Below are positions 1-10,400 of a stretch of DNA of 64,000 nt, piece after piece (position 1 is the stretch's first letter; each line of letters begins with the position of its first letter). The notes beneath the pieces were generated by a model. The model made no database searches. It was not told the DNA's origin and saw only the letters and a program-made list of their open reading frames with translations. The stretch lies in contig OX485805.1 of assembly GCA_950295325.1 (NCBI GenBank), positions 56,198,758-56,262,757 of the forward strand. Reading direction: 5' to 3'. This stretch comes from Polytrichum commune (taxonomy: Eukaryota > Streptophyta > Polytrichopsida > Polytrichales > Polytrichaceae). The translations under genes and the position numbers were made by a program.

Positions 1-49
1 CTCTTGCATTGTACTCTCTCATTGTAGTCTTGGAGGATGGAATGCCTAA

Positions 50-330
50 AGAGAAAGACAACAAACTTGACTAGAGAAGCAAAGAAGGAGGTTGTTTTAT
101 TGCATAGGTATAATCCAATTGGACACAACAACAACCCACCAATGAGTTTAACCAAAAGTATGTGGGAAAGGATTTGAAGAGAAATTCTATTTCTCAAATC
201 CTAAAACGCTTTGTGAACATTGTGCAATCAAATGATGATTTGAAAGAAATCAAAAGGACGAAGGAAGCCATGTATCCAAAGCTAGAGTCAACCCTTTAAG
301 CATGGTTCAAGCATTTGCATATTTCTCCCC
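50..330 (+). pseudogene. Relic of pogo/Tigger-like transposase N-terminus (CENP-B type HTH)
   Basis: Frame 1 from about position 55 reads a basic segment containing LTREAKKEVVLLHRYNP. After stops and a frameshift, frame 3 around 252-320 reads KRTKEAMYPKLEST, then a stop, then AWFKHLHI. This order resembles the paired HTH of CENP-B/pogo transposases: a first helix block, then a 'yPkLE..L..WF' block. Stops and a frame change interrupt it, and no DDE catalytic part follows, so it would be a dead fragment. The match is by eye and short; another HTH protein relic is possible. Confidence 0.3.
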
Positions 331-1299
331 ACATTTTCTAGTTCATATTTTGTAATGTGGATCCTAGCACTCGTTTGGGCCTTCGTTCAATGACAAATTA
401 GTATGGTTTATGTTAATTATTCTCTTTTAGTTAGTTTCAATAAAATGATTTTTATTTCTAGATTAACAACAAAGGTTGATGTTTGAGTGATGAGAACATG
501 CTTACAACAAAAGCCAATCATTTTGACTAGAATGAAGAGCTAGTGGAGGATAATGATGTGCATGACTAGCCAACACCAACAGCCACGCTTCCTCAAGCCC
601 GTGAGTATTCCCAATTGCTATCAAATTTTGCAACGGCGGATTCTTCAAAGTTTTCAATTGCAGATGTGGTGAACATGCAGTGTTTTAATTTTAAAAACAT
701 GGGTAACATGAACCAGATGTCAATTTCCAACATCACCAAACATCATCAATAGGCAATAGATTCTTATTTTTGTAGTGTGTGATATAGTGAAGTTATCATC
801 ATGTGACTGTATTGTTCTTCATCTCTATATTGTGTGACGTTATGAGCATATTTCTCCAATCCAAATGATCTCTTATACTTATTCATTATATGTACAAAAT
901 GGCATTTTACATTGAAATATGCCAATTTCTTTAAAAATCCTCGATAGTATGACATTTGAGGTAAACTATCATATTACTGAGAGTATGATATGCGGATAAA
1001 TAGGGCACTTTCTTGCATGCCTTCATGTGTCTCGATAACGAGGAAAGAAGAGTATGGTGCATTCTTGAAAATTGAATAGAATTGTGCCAGAACCGCAATG
1101 TTATGGTGGCCATCTAAGTGCTCTCACAACATAGACCTGCAACTGTTATATATGCAACTGCAAGTTGCATATAACATAGACCTGCCTTTTATCGGACATT
1201 CTTCTCTTTGCGCTCACTTCTTGTTGGACATGAAACACGCCATCATTACATTACTAAGAGATGGGGGTCTTGTTCTCTTTTCTAATATGGTAAATGGGC
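331..1299. other. Intergenic, no gene seen
   Basis: The stretch is AT-rich, with only short ORFs that show no recognisable motifs. A 'TTTTTGTAGTG' string near 769-779 is the reverse of a CACTA-type terminus and may be the end of a decayed element. Confidence 0.5.
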
Positions 1300-1340
1300 T
1301 TTCTTCTTCTTCTTCTTCTTCTTCTTCTTCTTCTTCTTCT
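1300..1340 (+). repeat. (TTC)n microsatellite
   Basis: About 13 uninterrupted TTC units. They create artefactual poly-Ser or poly-Leu ORFs in two frames. Confidence 0.95.
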
Positions 1341-1372
1341 GTGTTTATTTATTTATTCATTTATTTTTGCTA

Positions 1373-1650
1373 GCCTTGAGGTCTGCGATGACCTAAACTA
1401 CCAGGTGATAGTGGAGAGGTACCCATTTCCCAATGGAGTGGTTGGTGGTACGATTCCCGTTATGAAATCTTCTCCCTGCTTTACGGAAAAAACTAGCTAG
1501 GTGGGTAGGAGGCCAAGAGCCCACCCACCGCAAGGTAGGCAGTAAACCCCACCCTGCACCAAGAGGATTCTTAATCAGGGTAGGGCCAATAGGCTCAAAT
1601 TCATGTCGGATTGCCTGACGTTGGTTTGTTGTTATTATTACTACTAGCCA
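1373..1650 (+). mobile_element. SINE-like element (tRNA-type B box, TTG/TTA tail)
   Basis: A B-box-like GGTACGATTCCC lies at about 1447-1458, with a possible A box about 40 bases upstream. The body contains a 'CAGGGTAGGGCCAATAGGC' stretch. It ends in GTTTGTTGTTATTATTACTA, similar to the TTG-rich tails of Au-type plant SINEs. CTAGCC occurs at both edges (about 1368 and 1646) and may be a short target duplication. Assignment is by eye from promoter boxes and tail only. Confidence 0.4.
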
Positions 1651-1659
1651 TGTTATCCT

Positions 1660-2517
1660 AGGAAGAGAAATATGTGAGTAGTATGAGATGGTTAGAAAAT
1701 CTCAATCAAAGCCATAGCTGCTTTCCTCGTGATTTTTGGAGTTCATGCGAATATCTTATGCATTATCAAATTCAAGATTCATGTGCTTATTAAATCGTCA
1801 TATTGATTGTAAAATGGTTAACATATTTTGAACACGTAATCCAATCTCTTTTAGAAACATATCTTTTTGGTACCCTTTCATGGAGCCACACCTAACTACA
1901 AACCAGTCAAGATAAGTAGTTGAACTAAGCACAACTACGTACCGTGTACAATCTTCATTTATACACAATGGACAAGGTGGTGGTGGTGAGGTTGTTACCC
2001 CATCATTCCAGAAAGGTAGGGGGGTCACATGAGGTCAGGGGGATTGTGTCAAAGTGATTTGTAAAGTCACAAGTTGGGACGACATGGCTGTTGATGCAAT
2101 TGCTGCCGTTGCAAAGTTTTCAAAATGGATGATTGTCTACAGTGGCATGTTGAGTTGACAAGGATCATGGACAAAACACTAATACATATGTACGGGTGCA
2201 ATGAGCTGGGACAACATGGGTCCAAACTAATGCTCTATGTTGGTTAAGTTATATTAGTAGTTGATATCCCTCAACTTCTACAAAATTGAGCCACGTTTGT
2301 CGAGAGCAGACTGTCAAAATTCATATTCAGACTAAAATCTCTACATTGTCAGGAATTCGAATGTATTACTCTTGAGCCTCTCTCCGCATGTTGAGCCGAC
2401 AAAACATGCGAAACTTGCTGTAGAATGTTACGATTAGTCGAGATGATAGCATATTTAAATCACGCCCGTAGCCATCTCATCACATTCCTCAACTAAGGGT
2501 TGGGTTCAATGGGGTTA
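1660..2517. other. Intergenic, no gene seen
   Basis: No coding signal was recognised; the longest ORF (1798-2028, minus) has no family features. Confidence 0.5.
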
Positions 2518-2877
2518 GCGCCTAGCTCGGGGGGGGGGGGGTAGTCATTGGTTGGAGTAGCAATATACGTGCGAACAAATGATAGGGTATTTTTAAAACA
2601 TGGGGGCTAAAAATTATAAATGGACTTAAGAGTAATATAGGGTATCAAGAATGGCACTGGACATCTTTAAAGTACTATAGGGTATGGAATAATAGGTCAT
2701 TTGGAATTATAAGTAATGCAAGCCATTTTTCTATTAACCCAAAGTAGAAATTTACATAATGATAGCATGTGGAAAAAAGAAGAGAATTGAAAGTAATACC
2801 CCCCTATAAAATAGTGGTTGTTCGCACCTATATCCTTAACTTTTTAACATACTGCCCCCCCCCCCCGAGGCACCTAG
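2518..2877. mobile_element. hAT-like MITE with poly-G/poly-C termini
   Basis: The element at 2526-2869 starts CTC followed by 13 G and ends with a C run followed by GAG, so the termini are inverted repeats. A subterminal TGCGAACAA is repeated in inverted orientation near 2570 and 2820. The flanks GCGCCTAG (2518-2525) and GCACCTAG (2870-2877) match at 7 of 8 positions, as expected for a hAT-type 8-bp target duplication. There is no coding capacity. Confidence 0.6.
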
Positions 2878-2879
2878 TC

Positions 2880-3740
2880 CCTAGGTTCTTGCATAAATCA
2901 AATAATACTTGAATATTGGCCAATTTTAAAACTGGATCCAAAAATGAGGAAGGCATGTAATTACTATAAACAATCAAACCCAACAATGCAAAGCATATGT
3001 AAATAATGAATATTATTCTGAATCGTGAATAACAAACTATCATTATCCGACTAGGTTTAGGTTGTGAACAAACAATGACCACTTATGAATGTTATGCTTT
3101 CTCATAATTTACAAAGGTCATGTAAATATCTTATTCATAACAAAGTTGCTTGTGGTCATTAGTAGACTGTAAAAGTCCTCCCTTTGCTGCCAATTATGTC
3201 AATTATCGAACCTAGAATAATTAACATATTCTGAGCACATAGTGCAAACTCTTTTAAGAAAAAAAATGTGTTTTTGATGTCCGTTCTTAGATCCACACCT
3301 AACCACATTTCATTAAAAAAAAAGGTGTTCGAGTTATTGCTATGTTGACAGTCAGCTTAACATCGGTCAACCTCATATCGGAGTTGGAACATTAGCATCA
3401 ATTTTCTTCCTTCTTATAGAACTACTTTATCCCGAAAGGATCCATCATTCGACTTTAGGAAGCTTTATGAGCATTCTTGAAAAGAGAAGCCACATCATGG
3501 CCCATATTCCATAGAAGATGTCATTCCATAGGAGCTTTCCAAGCCTTGTTGTCGTCTTTAATACGAGCTAATTTTGTACACTCTTCGGTCCGCTCCTACT
3601 AGTAAAGTGCATTTGCGTTTCCCCAAATAAAATTATAGAATTTATTTTTTATTTAGTGAATTGGGATCATTCATTGTGATCATCATTGTGAGATCAAACA
3701 AAGCCTAGCATGCTCTAGGGTGCCCTTTGTTTGTGCAGTG
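2880..3740. other. Intergenic, no gene seen
   Basis: AT-rich sequence with no ORF of note and no recognised repeat end. Confidence 0.5.
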
Positions 3741-4067
3741 AAGGGCCACTTCACACACGAGACTGAAAGCCCGTGACCATCGCATTCCAAGATCTCTCAT
3801 TGGTCGAAGAGGCGGAGACCGTCCAAGTTCGTTTCACACTAGAAGGTGAAGGCCTAAGGGTTCAAAAATTTTATCATGGATGAAAAGTCTACATGGGTTT
3901 TTACGAGGGAAACTATGAATGATGTTGCCTGGTCTATCATGATCACGGAGGTGGACTTTGATGCAATTTCCGAAAGACATGTGAGAGGTATGACCTTTGG
4001 ATGAGAATCAAGGGCCCTCACAGTTACATGGTCACAATCCTTAGCTCGTGTGTGAAGTGGCCCCTAA
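3740..4067. mobile_element. MITE, family 'CCACTTCACACACGAG', copy 1
   Basis: It begins GGGCCACTTCACACACGAG (3743-3761) and ends with the reverse complement CTCGTGTGTGAAGTGGCCC (4045-4063). A subterminal GTGACCAT is shared by both ends. It is about 325 bp and non-coding. A second copy with the same ends lies at 42751-43222. No clear target duplication was found. Confidence 0.6.
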
Positions 4068-4392
4068 GGGTACCTCTACCTTAGGACCAAAGCGTTTGTG
4101 AAGTATGTGTGAAGTTGGTGGCAAGTCCATATAAGGATGACATTTTGGATGGAGCATGGGACACATTATGGTATCGGAGTGTTTGGAAAGCCTCCTATGT
4201 AATTGTGATTAGGATACTTTATCAAAAGTTTTCATTAAGGACATATACAAATTGCCATCTTTGACAGGCTAAATGTCGTGCTTAGACATCAATTAATAAA
4301 GTGAGACTTTGGTGAAGTCTATTTTACTTTGCCGAAACGGTTGGCACATGAAAAGGAAAGAGAAAAACGATCAAGTTACCATGGGCAAGAAC

Positions 4393-5170
4393 TACACTAC
4401 AAAATGGAATTCGTGTCATCGATTCTATTTGTCTTCCTCAATACCAATTTGAAACCATCCGTGTAGTGTCACTAACACTAAATGTCAACCTTACCATTAT
4501 TTGTAAAAACCTTCTAATTAGTGTGGATCATCATGTGGACTTACACATTGCCATCACATTTTATTGAGAGAATCATTTTTTACTCAAATAAAAAAAATAC
4601 ATTGTTTATGATATTTAGTGTCATGTACACTATTTGCGAAGGGCCTAAACTAGATGTCTAGAGGTTTTAAAGTCTCGTGTCTACTAATCCCCAATATGAT
4701 TCCATTCATCAACATAAGTAGCTTCTTTAAGTGAAAGAATATCCACATTATGACATTCAGAGTAGCACATTGGGATACTTTACATGATGGTCTTGTGTTT
4801 TAGTATGCAAGGGGAAGATATTATTGAGCGTACTAATGGCCAGCGTCATGTGTTACATTTTAGTATGCAAGAGGAAGATATGCTTGAGGGTACTAAATGA
4901 CAAGTGGGTGACAAGTGCCATTTGTGTACACTTTAGTCAACTTGTAGACCATTGTGTACCATAAGCATACACCTCACAACACTATTGAACATACTCACGC
5001 CAATTATTGTATTAGTAAGCACACTTAAAACGCCAAGTGTCTTGAGGTGACACTTATGGTAAAAGTTGTTAGTCATCATTGTAACCAAACAAACACCTCA
5101 AAATAGGGTAAGTGACACTCTGACGCATGTGACACTAAATACCATAAATGGTGTGGTCAGTATGCACACT
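4393..5170 (+). mobile_element. CACTA-like non-autonomous element, copy a
   Basis: It starts CACTACAAAATGG, the CACTA terminal motif. The internal landmarks TAGTGTCACTAACACTAAATG, TTTGCGAAGGGCC and TGACACTAAATACCAT recur in copies near 14.6, 36.6, 37.8 and 41.2 kb. It contains a direct repeat, 'TTTTAGTATGCAAG.GGAAGATAT' (4799 and 4859). The right end is not well defined. No transposase is visible. Confidence 0.45.
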
Positions 5171-5904
5171 GCAAAATATGATATAACTTAGTTGGTCAAA
5201 AAGCAACAACATTGGTAGAAATTTTTTATAGCAACATGTAAACTTTGAATGGTAACACACACGAATTAGACAAAACAATGTAGCCCCTTGAGGCCCGCCA
5301 AGTTACATGAGGTAAGGATCTCCTCCCAATAGAGTTGTGGGTCTCTTTCTGAAAGTTAGCACATCCAATCAAAACGATGATGTGGCACCACTCCGGACAG
5401 GTGTCGCGAAATTAAGAAAAGATGAATGGATGAAAACGGAGGAGGGGAATGAGTCTCCTCCACCTTTCCAGCTTGTGATGCTCTTTGCGAAGACCTTCTA
5501 GTGTAATGAGGTCGGTAGTGACACGTTTGGATGAACTCAACAATGACGATGGGTGGATGGATGAAAAAGGGGAGCCGCAAGGAACAAGTCTCCTTTACCT
5601 TTTCCACCTCTCAACTCTTTTGCCAAACCTTTCAAAACAACGTGGCCGGTACTACACTACTGTCGATGGACATGGTGTTGTTTTCACTCGACGTGGTTGC
5701 AAATGCAAAAGAAAGAAAGAAACAACAAGGAAGACCGAGACACTAGGATGAACGGAACAATGATGGATGCACAGATGAAGGAAGACTTGACGAGCAATGA
5801 ATGAATGCCCTCTTTACATTTCTCGCTTGACTCTTCCGGCTGCCTTGCACAGGGAACCTTCTTCTCTCTTTCGCCCAATTCTAACTCCTCACCTCAAGCC
5901 TTTT

Positions 5905-6075
5905 GTCCGGGGAGATTTTTAGGGCATATAATTGGTTGAAAAATCCTAGTGTTTTCAAGTCCAACCAATTACGTGATGCGATCTTTCGGTTTTTCTTCAT
6001 TAGTTTGAAGTATATTCCATAGATTCCTCTAGAATGATTGGTAAGTTTCTTGAAGTCTTGGACCTTGATTTGTTG
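5905..6075 (+). repeat. Dispersed repeat 'ATCCTAGTGTTTTCAAG', copy 1
   Basis: It carries GGGGAGATTTTTAGGGCATA, ATCCTAGTGTTTTCAAG and TATTCCATAGATTCCTCTA, then GAAGTCTTGGACCTT. The same landmarks in the same order occur at 31155-31290 and 58568-58775. This copy lacks the right-hand TCTCCCCG end seen at 58.7 kb. Confidence 0.6.
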
Positions 6076-6438
6076 CAGTTTTTCTTTGTTGACATATAGG
6101 CCTTGTACAATAGAATCTTACATTTTCTTTTTCGGAAGGCAAAGTTTAGCTAGTATGGTGTGCGTCACCACTGAACAAAAAACTTGCCATAGAAAGCAGA
6201 ATTCTCGGCTCTGTACCCAAAATTCAATAGATTTTTTTTTACGCAAGAGAATGCGTTAAGGGGGAGTGCATTGAGGAATTTTCGAGCAACTGCCCTTTTA
6301 CTCTTGTCGTATTCGGATAATGTCCTCAAATTCCACAATGCATAAGTTCTTCTTGAAGCATTCCCCTGTATAAAATTCATGCAATATTCAGTACCCTCAA
6401 CTTAAACCGCAAAATCTTTCCGTTCACGTTGTTGCAAA

Positions 6439-6590
6439 ACATGACATCATTAAGCAGCGTGTGTTCGTTCATGTGGGCCTTGAGAATATAACCATGGGAT
6501 TAAATTTATTTGCACTAGGTTGGGGAGTCCTATGGTCATATTCTCTGGACCCACATGAACGAATGCATACTGCTTAATAATGTTATGAAG
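6439..6590. repeat. Long imperfect hairpin (pre-miRNA-like or fold-back MITE)
   Basis: The left arm, about 6440-6500 (TTAAGCAGCGTGTGTTCGTT then CATGTGGG), pairs with the right arm, about 6530-6590. The arms are about 55-60 nt with scattered mismatches and a loop of about 30 nt. It lies about 800 bp upstream of the GAD start codon. Confidence 0.6.
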
Positions 6591-7090
6591 AAAGAAACCA
6601 ACATGGAGAACTATACTAAAGTGAACTAAACAACGATGGATGGATGGTCGGTTGGATGTAAAAGAAGAGCAATGGACGTAGTCTCTCTCCTCTCTCTCTC
6701 TTCACTCTGCTTTTGCCTTGCACAGGAATCTTCTCTCCTTCACCGAACTCCAACCCCAAACCTTTCCATTTTCCTCAACTGAAAATCACCCAAATCCCAA
6801 AACCCAGAAATCCCCCCCCCCCAAATTTCAATGCCTTCCACAGCAATCACTCACCGTAAAAAACTAATCACGAGAAAACCTCAGCAAATCGATCACGAAA
6901 TTAACGACTCAGTCTTCATCGCATGTCTGCTTTTCCTACTTACCTTTCCAAGGATGGCATCATGTCCCTCCTCCGGTGCATTGCCTTGCCTTGCAGACTA
7001 CGAAAAACGTCGCAGCTGCTGTACTGAATGTAGTCGTAGCTCCTCCGAGTCGGAAGAGTAAAAACATCATCATCATATGTTTACCTTACT

Positions 7091-7096
7091 TATAAG
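7091..7096 (+). promoter_or_regulatory. Possible TATA box of GAD
   Basis: TATAAG sits within ACTTATAAGTACATC, about 310 bases before the ATG. The intervening sequence is leader-like and has pyrimidine-rich stretches. The start site cannot be proved from sequence. Confidence 0.3.
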
Positions 7097-7401
7097 TACA
7101 TCACAATACGTAGTGTGAAGTAAGCAGAGATCATCATTGGAGCCTTCATTGCGACTATTCACATTCATTCATACATACATACATAAAGTTCACATCCTCT
7201 GGATGCTACAGACGCAAGATACGCACCGCTCTCCATTTGTCAATACCAGGCTCCCCCTCCTTTTCAGTTCTCTCAGTTCGACTCTCCTCCAACTTCGGAG
7301 TGAGCTTGCTTTGGTGTGTGTTTGTGTGTTTCGGAGGAGGAAGAAAGCACTGAGTCACGGGTAACGTTCTGAGCTCGAAGTTCGTAGCCGAAGTAACCAA
7401 C

Positions 7402-10400
7402 ATGGTGATAAGTTCGGTGAAGGGCGACGTCCACCCCTCCGAGGTGGACGATAGCTCTACGCAGCACGGAGATGCTGCCATTGATTCCATGTTCGGCTCC
7501 CGGTACACGCAAAGCGAGCTTCCCAAGTGAGAATAATTTCAGCTTCTTGTGGATGTTTTTCCTTTGCAGGACTTTGTGTGTTTTGATTTTTGGTGTTGTT
7601 GTCGTCTGTGGTCATTTTTGTGGGATGGTGTGTTTGGATTTTTGGTGTCTGGGGGGCTTTATGTGAGTGGTATGGGAGATTTGGAGGAATTGGAAAGAGG
7701 AATGAGGGTTATGCTGGCTTGTGGTAGTCCTTACCCTCTCAGATTTATCAACAGCTAAGCTGATTACGACATGGTTGGAGGAATTTTCGAGTATGCGAGT
7801 GGACTGGGAGGTTTGGAGGAATGGGACATGGGAGTCAGGGTTGTTGGATTGTGGTTGTCCTGACCCTGCCAGAGTCATCAAAGTGACGACTACGAGATGG
7901 TTATGATTCTTGTGGTCAAAGATACTCTGTGATGGAGTTATTATATGGAACTACTCGTGGTCGGTGGTTTCCACATTCTTCGTGGGATGCCTTGTAGATC
8001 GAATTGGTTGCCGGGTGTTGTAGATTTGTTTGGGCTTTTATGTAGAGAGGAGTAGTGGGTGGTCATTTGTGGATTTGTGGATTTGTTTGGGCTTTTATGT
8101 TGTGAAGGGGTTTGGAGTTGTTTGGGTTGTTTGGGTTGTTTGGTGTTGTGAGTTGGTGGATTTGGAGTGTGTGGGGCTCGGTCCTGATCCTCTTAGATCC
8201 CAATGTAGTAAATAAGCTACAAGATTTTGTTTCTTGTGGTGTATTTTCTATGTGAAAGATCTTACGAATAAGGGAGTGTGAGATGGAGAGGATTAAGTTG
8301 GACAATTTGTTGTGGTTGTCCCATGGAAATGTCTCATGTCCGGTGTATCCATAGATTGCCACATTCTCCATTGGATATCATCATTGTTGATCCTCTTTCC
8401 AAAGCGGATATTAGAGTGGTTACCGGAGTTTGTGAAGGGTTTGTTGGGTTGTAGGTGTTATGGATGTTATGGCTCTTGTGTTCTTGGTATTCTTAACCCT
8501 CTTGGATTAAACAAAGCTAATTACAAGATGCTTTTTCTTGTGGTTGATTATTTCCACTTTGAATGATCATACGAATGAGGGACTTCGAGAAGGATAACAT
8601 TAAGTTGGACAAGTTGTTGTGCTTATCCATGGAAATGTTGCATGGTCGGTGGTATTTAATCCTGAGAGTGCCACATTCTTCGTTGGATGTCATCATTGTT
8701 TCAAATCGGAGTGTTGTGAAGGGATTGGTGGGTGTTGTGGGTGTTATGAGACTTGTTGGCTTGGTGTTCTTACCCCTGTCAGATTCAGCAAATAACCTGA
8801 TTACAAGATGCTTTTTCTTGTGGTTGATTATTTTCTATGTGAATGATCTTATAAATGACGATTGGGAGAAGGAGAAGATTGATGGTGAGGGTTTTGGTGT
8901 GTGAAGGTTTCGGCTACCGATGAGAGAGACGCCCAAAGATGCAGCATACCAGATCATCAGCGATGAGCTCATGCTGGACGGCAACCCGCGCTTGAATTTG
9001 GCGTCATTCGTGACAACATGGATGGAGCCCGAGTGCAACAAGCTCATCATGGCTGCCTTGAACAAGAATTACATCGACATGGATGAGTACCCGATCACCA
9101 CTGAGCTGCAGGTAATTACAACACTTTGCAAATCAATTAATTATCTTGGACGTTGAACATGGGGTTACAACTCTCCCCTTCAGAACAGTTGTTCATAAAT
9201 TGCTTCATTTACTTCTAATGAACAGATCATTGGTTATTTCACAAAGAGGACCAACATGCTCGGAAAGAGGGCATTAATAGGAATCCAGTGATATCATTTG
9301 TGTTGAACTAGAGATGAACTTGATATCATCCTTTTTTTAAACCAACAAGAAGCAATTTGTTCGAAAGCAGGGGTTACCATCCAGGACCCCTAGGAATTAT
9401 TACAATATCTAAGGCAACTTGTAAAGTTTCCTAGAAGTCATAGTGTAAGAAATGCTTCTAATACAAACGGAGCTCCCAACTAGTGCGTGCTTGTGCTTCA
9501 TAAAATTTTAGTATCTCCAAGCAAACCAGGTTCTGAAAAATCTGACACCTGTAGATGTTCTAGATAGTTGCCATTTCGGGCTGCTAAATCGGATCATTCT
9601 TTCCAGACATACATGTTGGTCTGGGTGGATGTAATCCTGCATTGAAAAATCTGACTGATGATTAATATTGGTGACTGGGGTTTGGTTTGGCAGGACCGGT
9701 GTGTGAACATGGTGGCACGATTGTTCAATGCACCTGTGGGCGACGGGGAGCAAGCTGTGGGGGCTGGAACTGTGGGATCCTCGGAGGCTATCATGCTTGC
9801 AGGCCTGGCTTTCAAGAGGAAATGGCAAAATGAGCGAAAAGCTGCCGGATTGCCATACGATAAACCCAACATGGTCACCGGTGCCAATGTGCAGGTACAA
9901 TTGTTTGCAGCAATCCAGCTTTAGATGTCTTAAATCCTAGAATGTTGTTTTATCAATTGTTGTCAATTGGGAGTCATTAAACCTACTCGCTACAGGTAAT
10001 TATCCACACATTAGTTTAAATTCACCTGCAAGTTCACATGGTTAAATGAACCGAGGACCAATAGGAGATTGTTGTTTTCTCCGCTTCTAGTTGCCCACAT
10101 TTCCAAAGAACCCATCTCACATTGGTGTTCTTATGATCTTCACTGTCACAAGATTTTGGCCCTAAAGGTCAATGAAAAGATGAACCAGAGCAACCTTCTT
10201 GAAGAGGACCTTCTCCTTTGCACGAATGCAATCTTAAGTTTGCACTTGATGAGCCATGTGGCCCAGGAACACCTTGCTTTTGTCATGGCGTGATATGAAT
10301 CCCATGTTTATGTTCTTTACCTTTTGCTAAATCATTTTGGCATAGGAGAGGGATAAACAGGGCACCTAATAGATCTGGCTGAGTTGACTTAACTGTGCCA

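Larger units (their letters stand above)
5400..6790 (+). repeat. Degenerate tandem repeats upstream of GAD
   Basis: Related blocks start near 5410, 5540, 5750 and 6620. Each has an 'ACGATGGATGGATG'-like opening, then CT-rich sequence and GCCTTGCACAGGAA or a derivative. The last two share CTTCTCTC...CCAATTCTAACTCC / CCGAACTCCAACCCC endings. They look like repeated copies of one promoter or 5'-leader-like segment. Divergence is high and the boundaries are approximate. Confidence 0.5.

Noticed and set aside
1098-1500. ORFs with poly-Ser or poly-Leu through the TTC repeat
   Set aside because: They arise from reading the microsatellite in different frames.
6831-7061. 76-codon ORF upstream of GAD
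   Set aside because: No family features; it lies in the presumed promoter or leader region and could at most be an upstream ORF.
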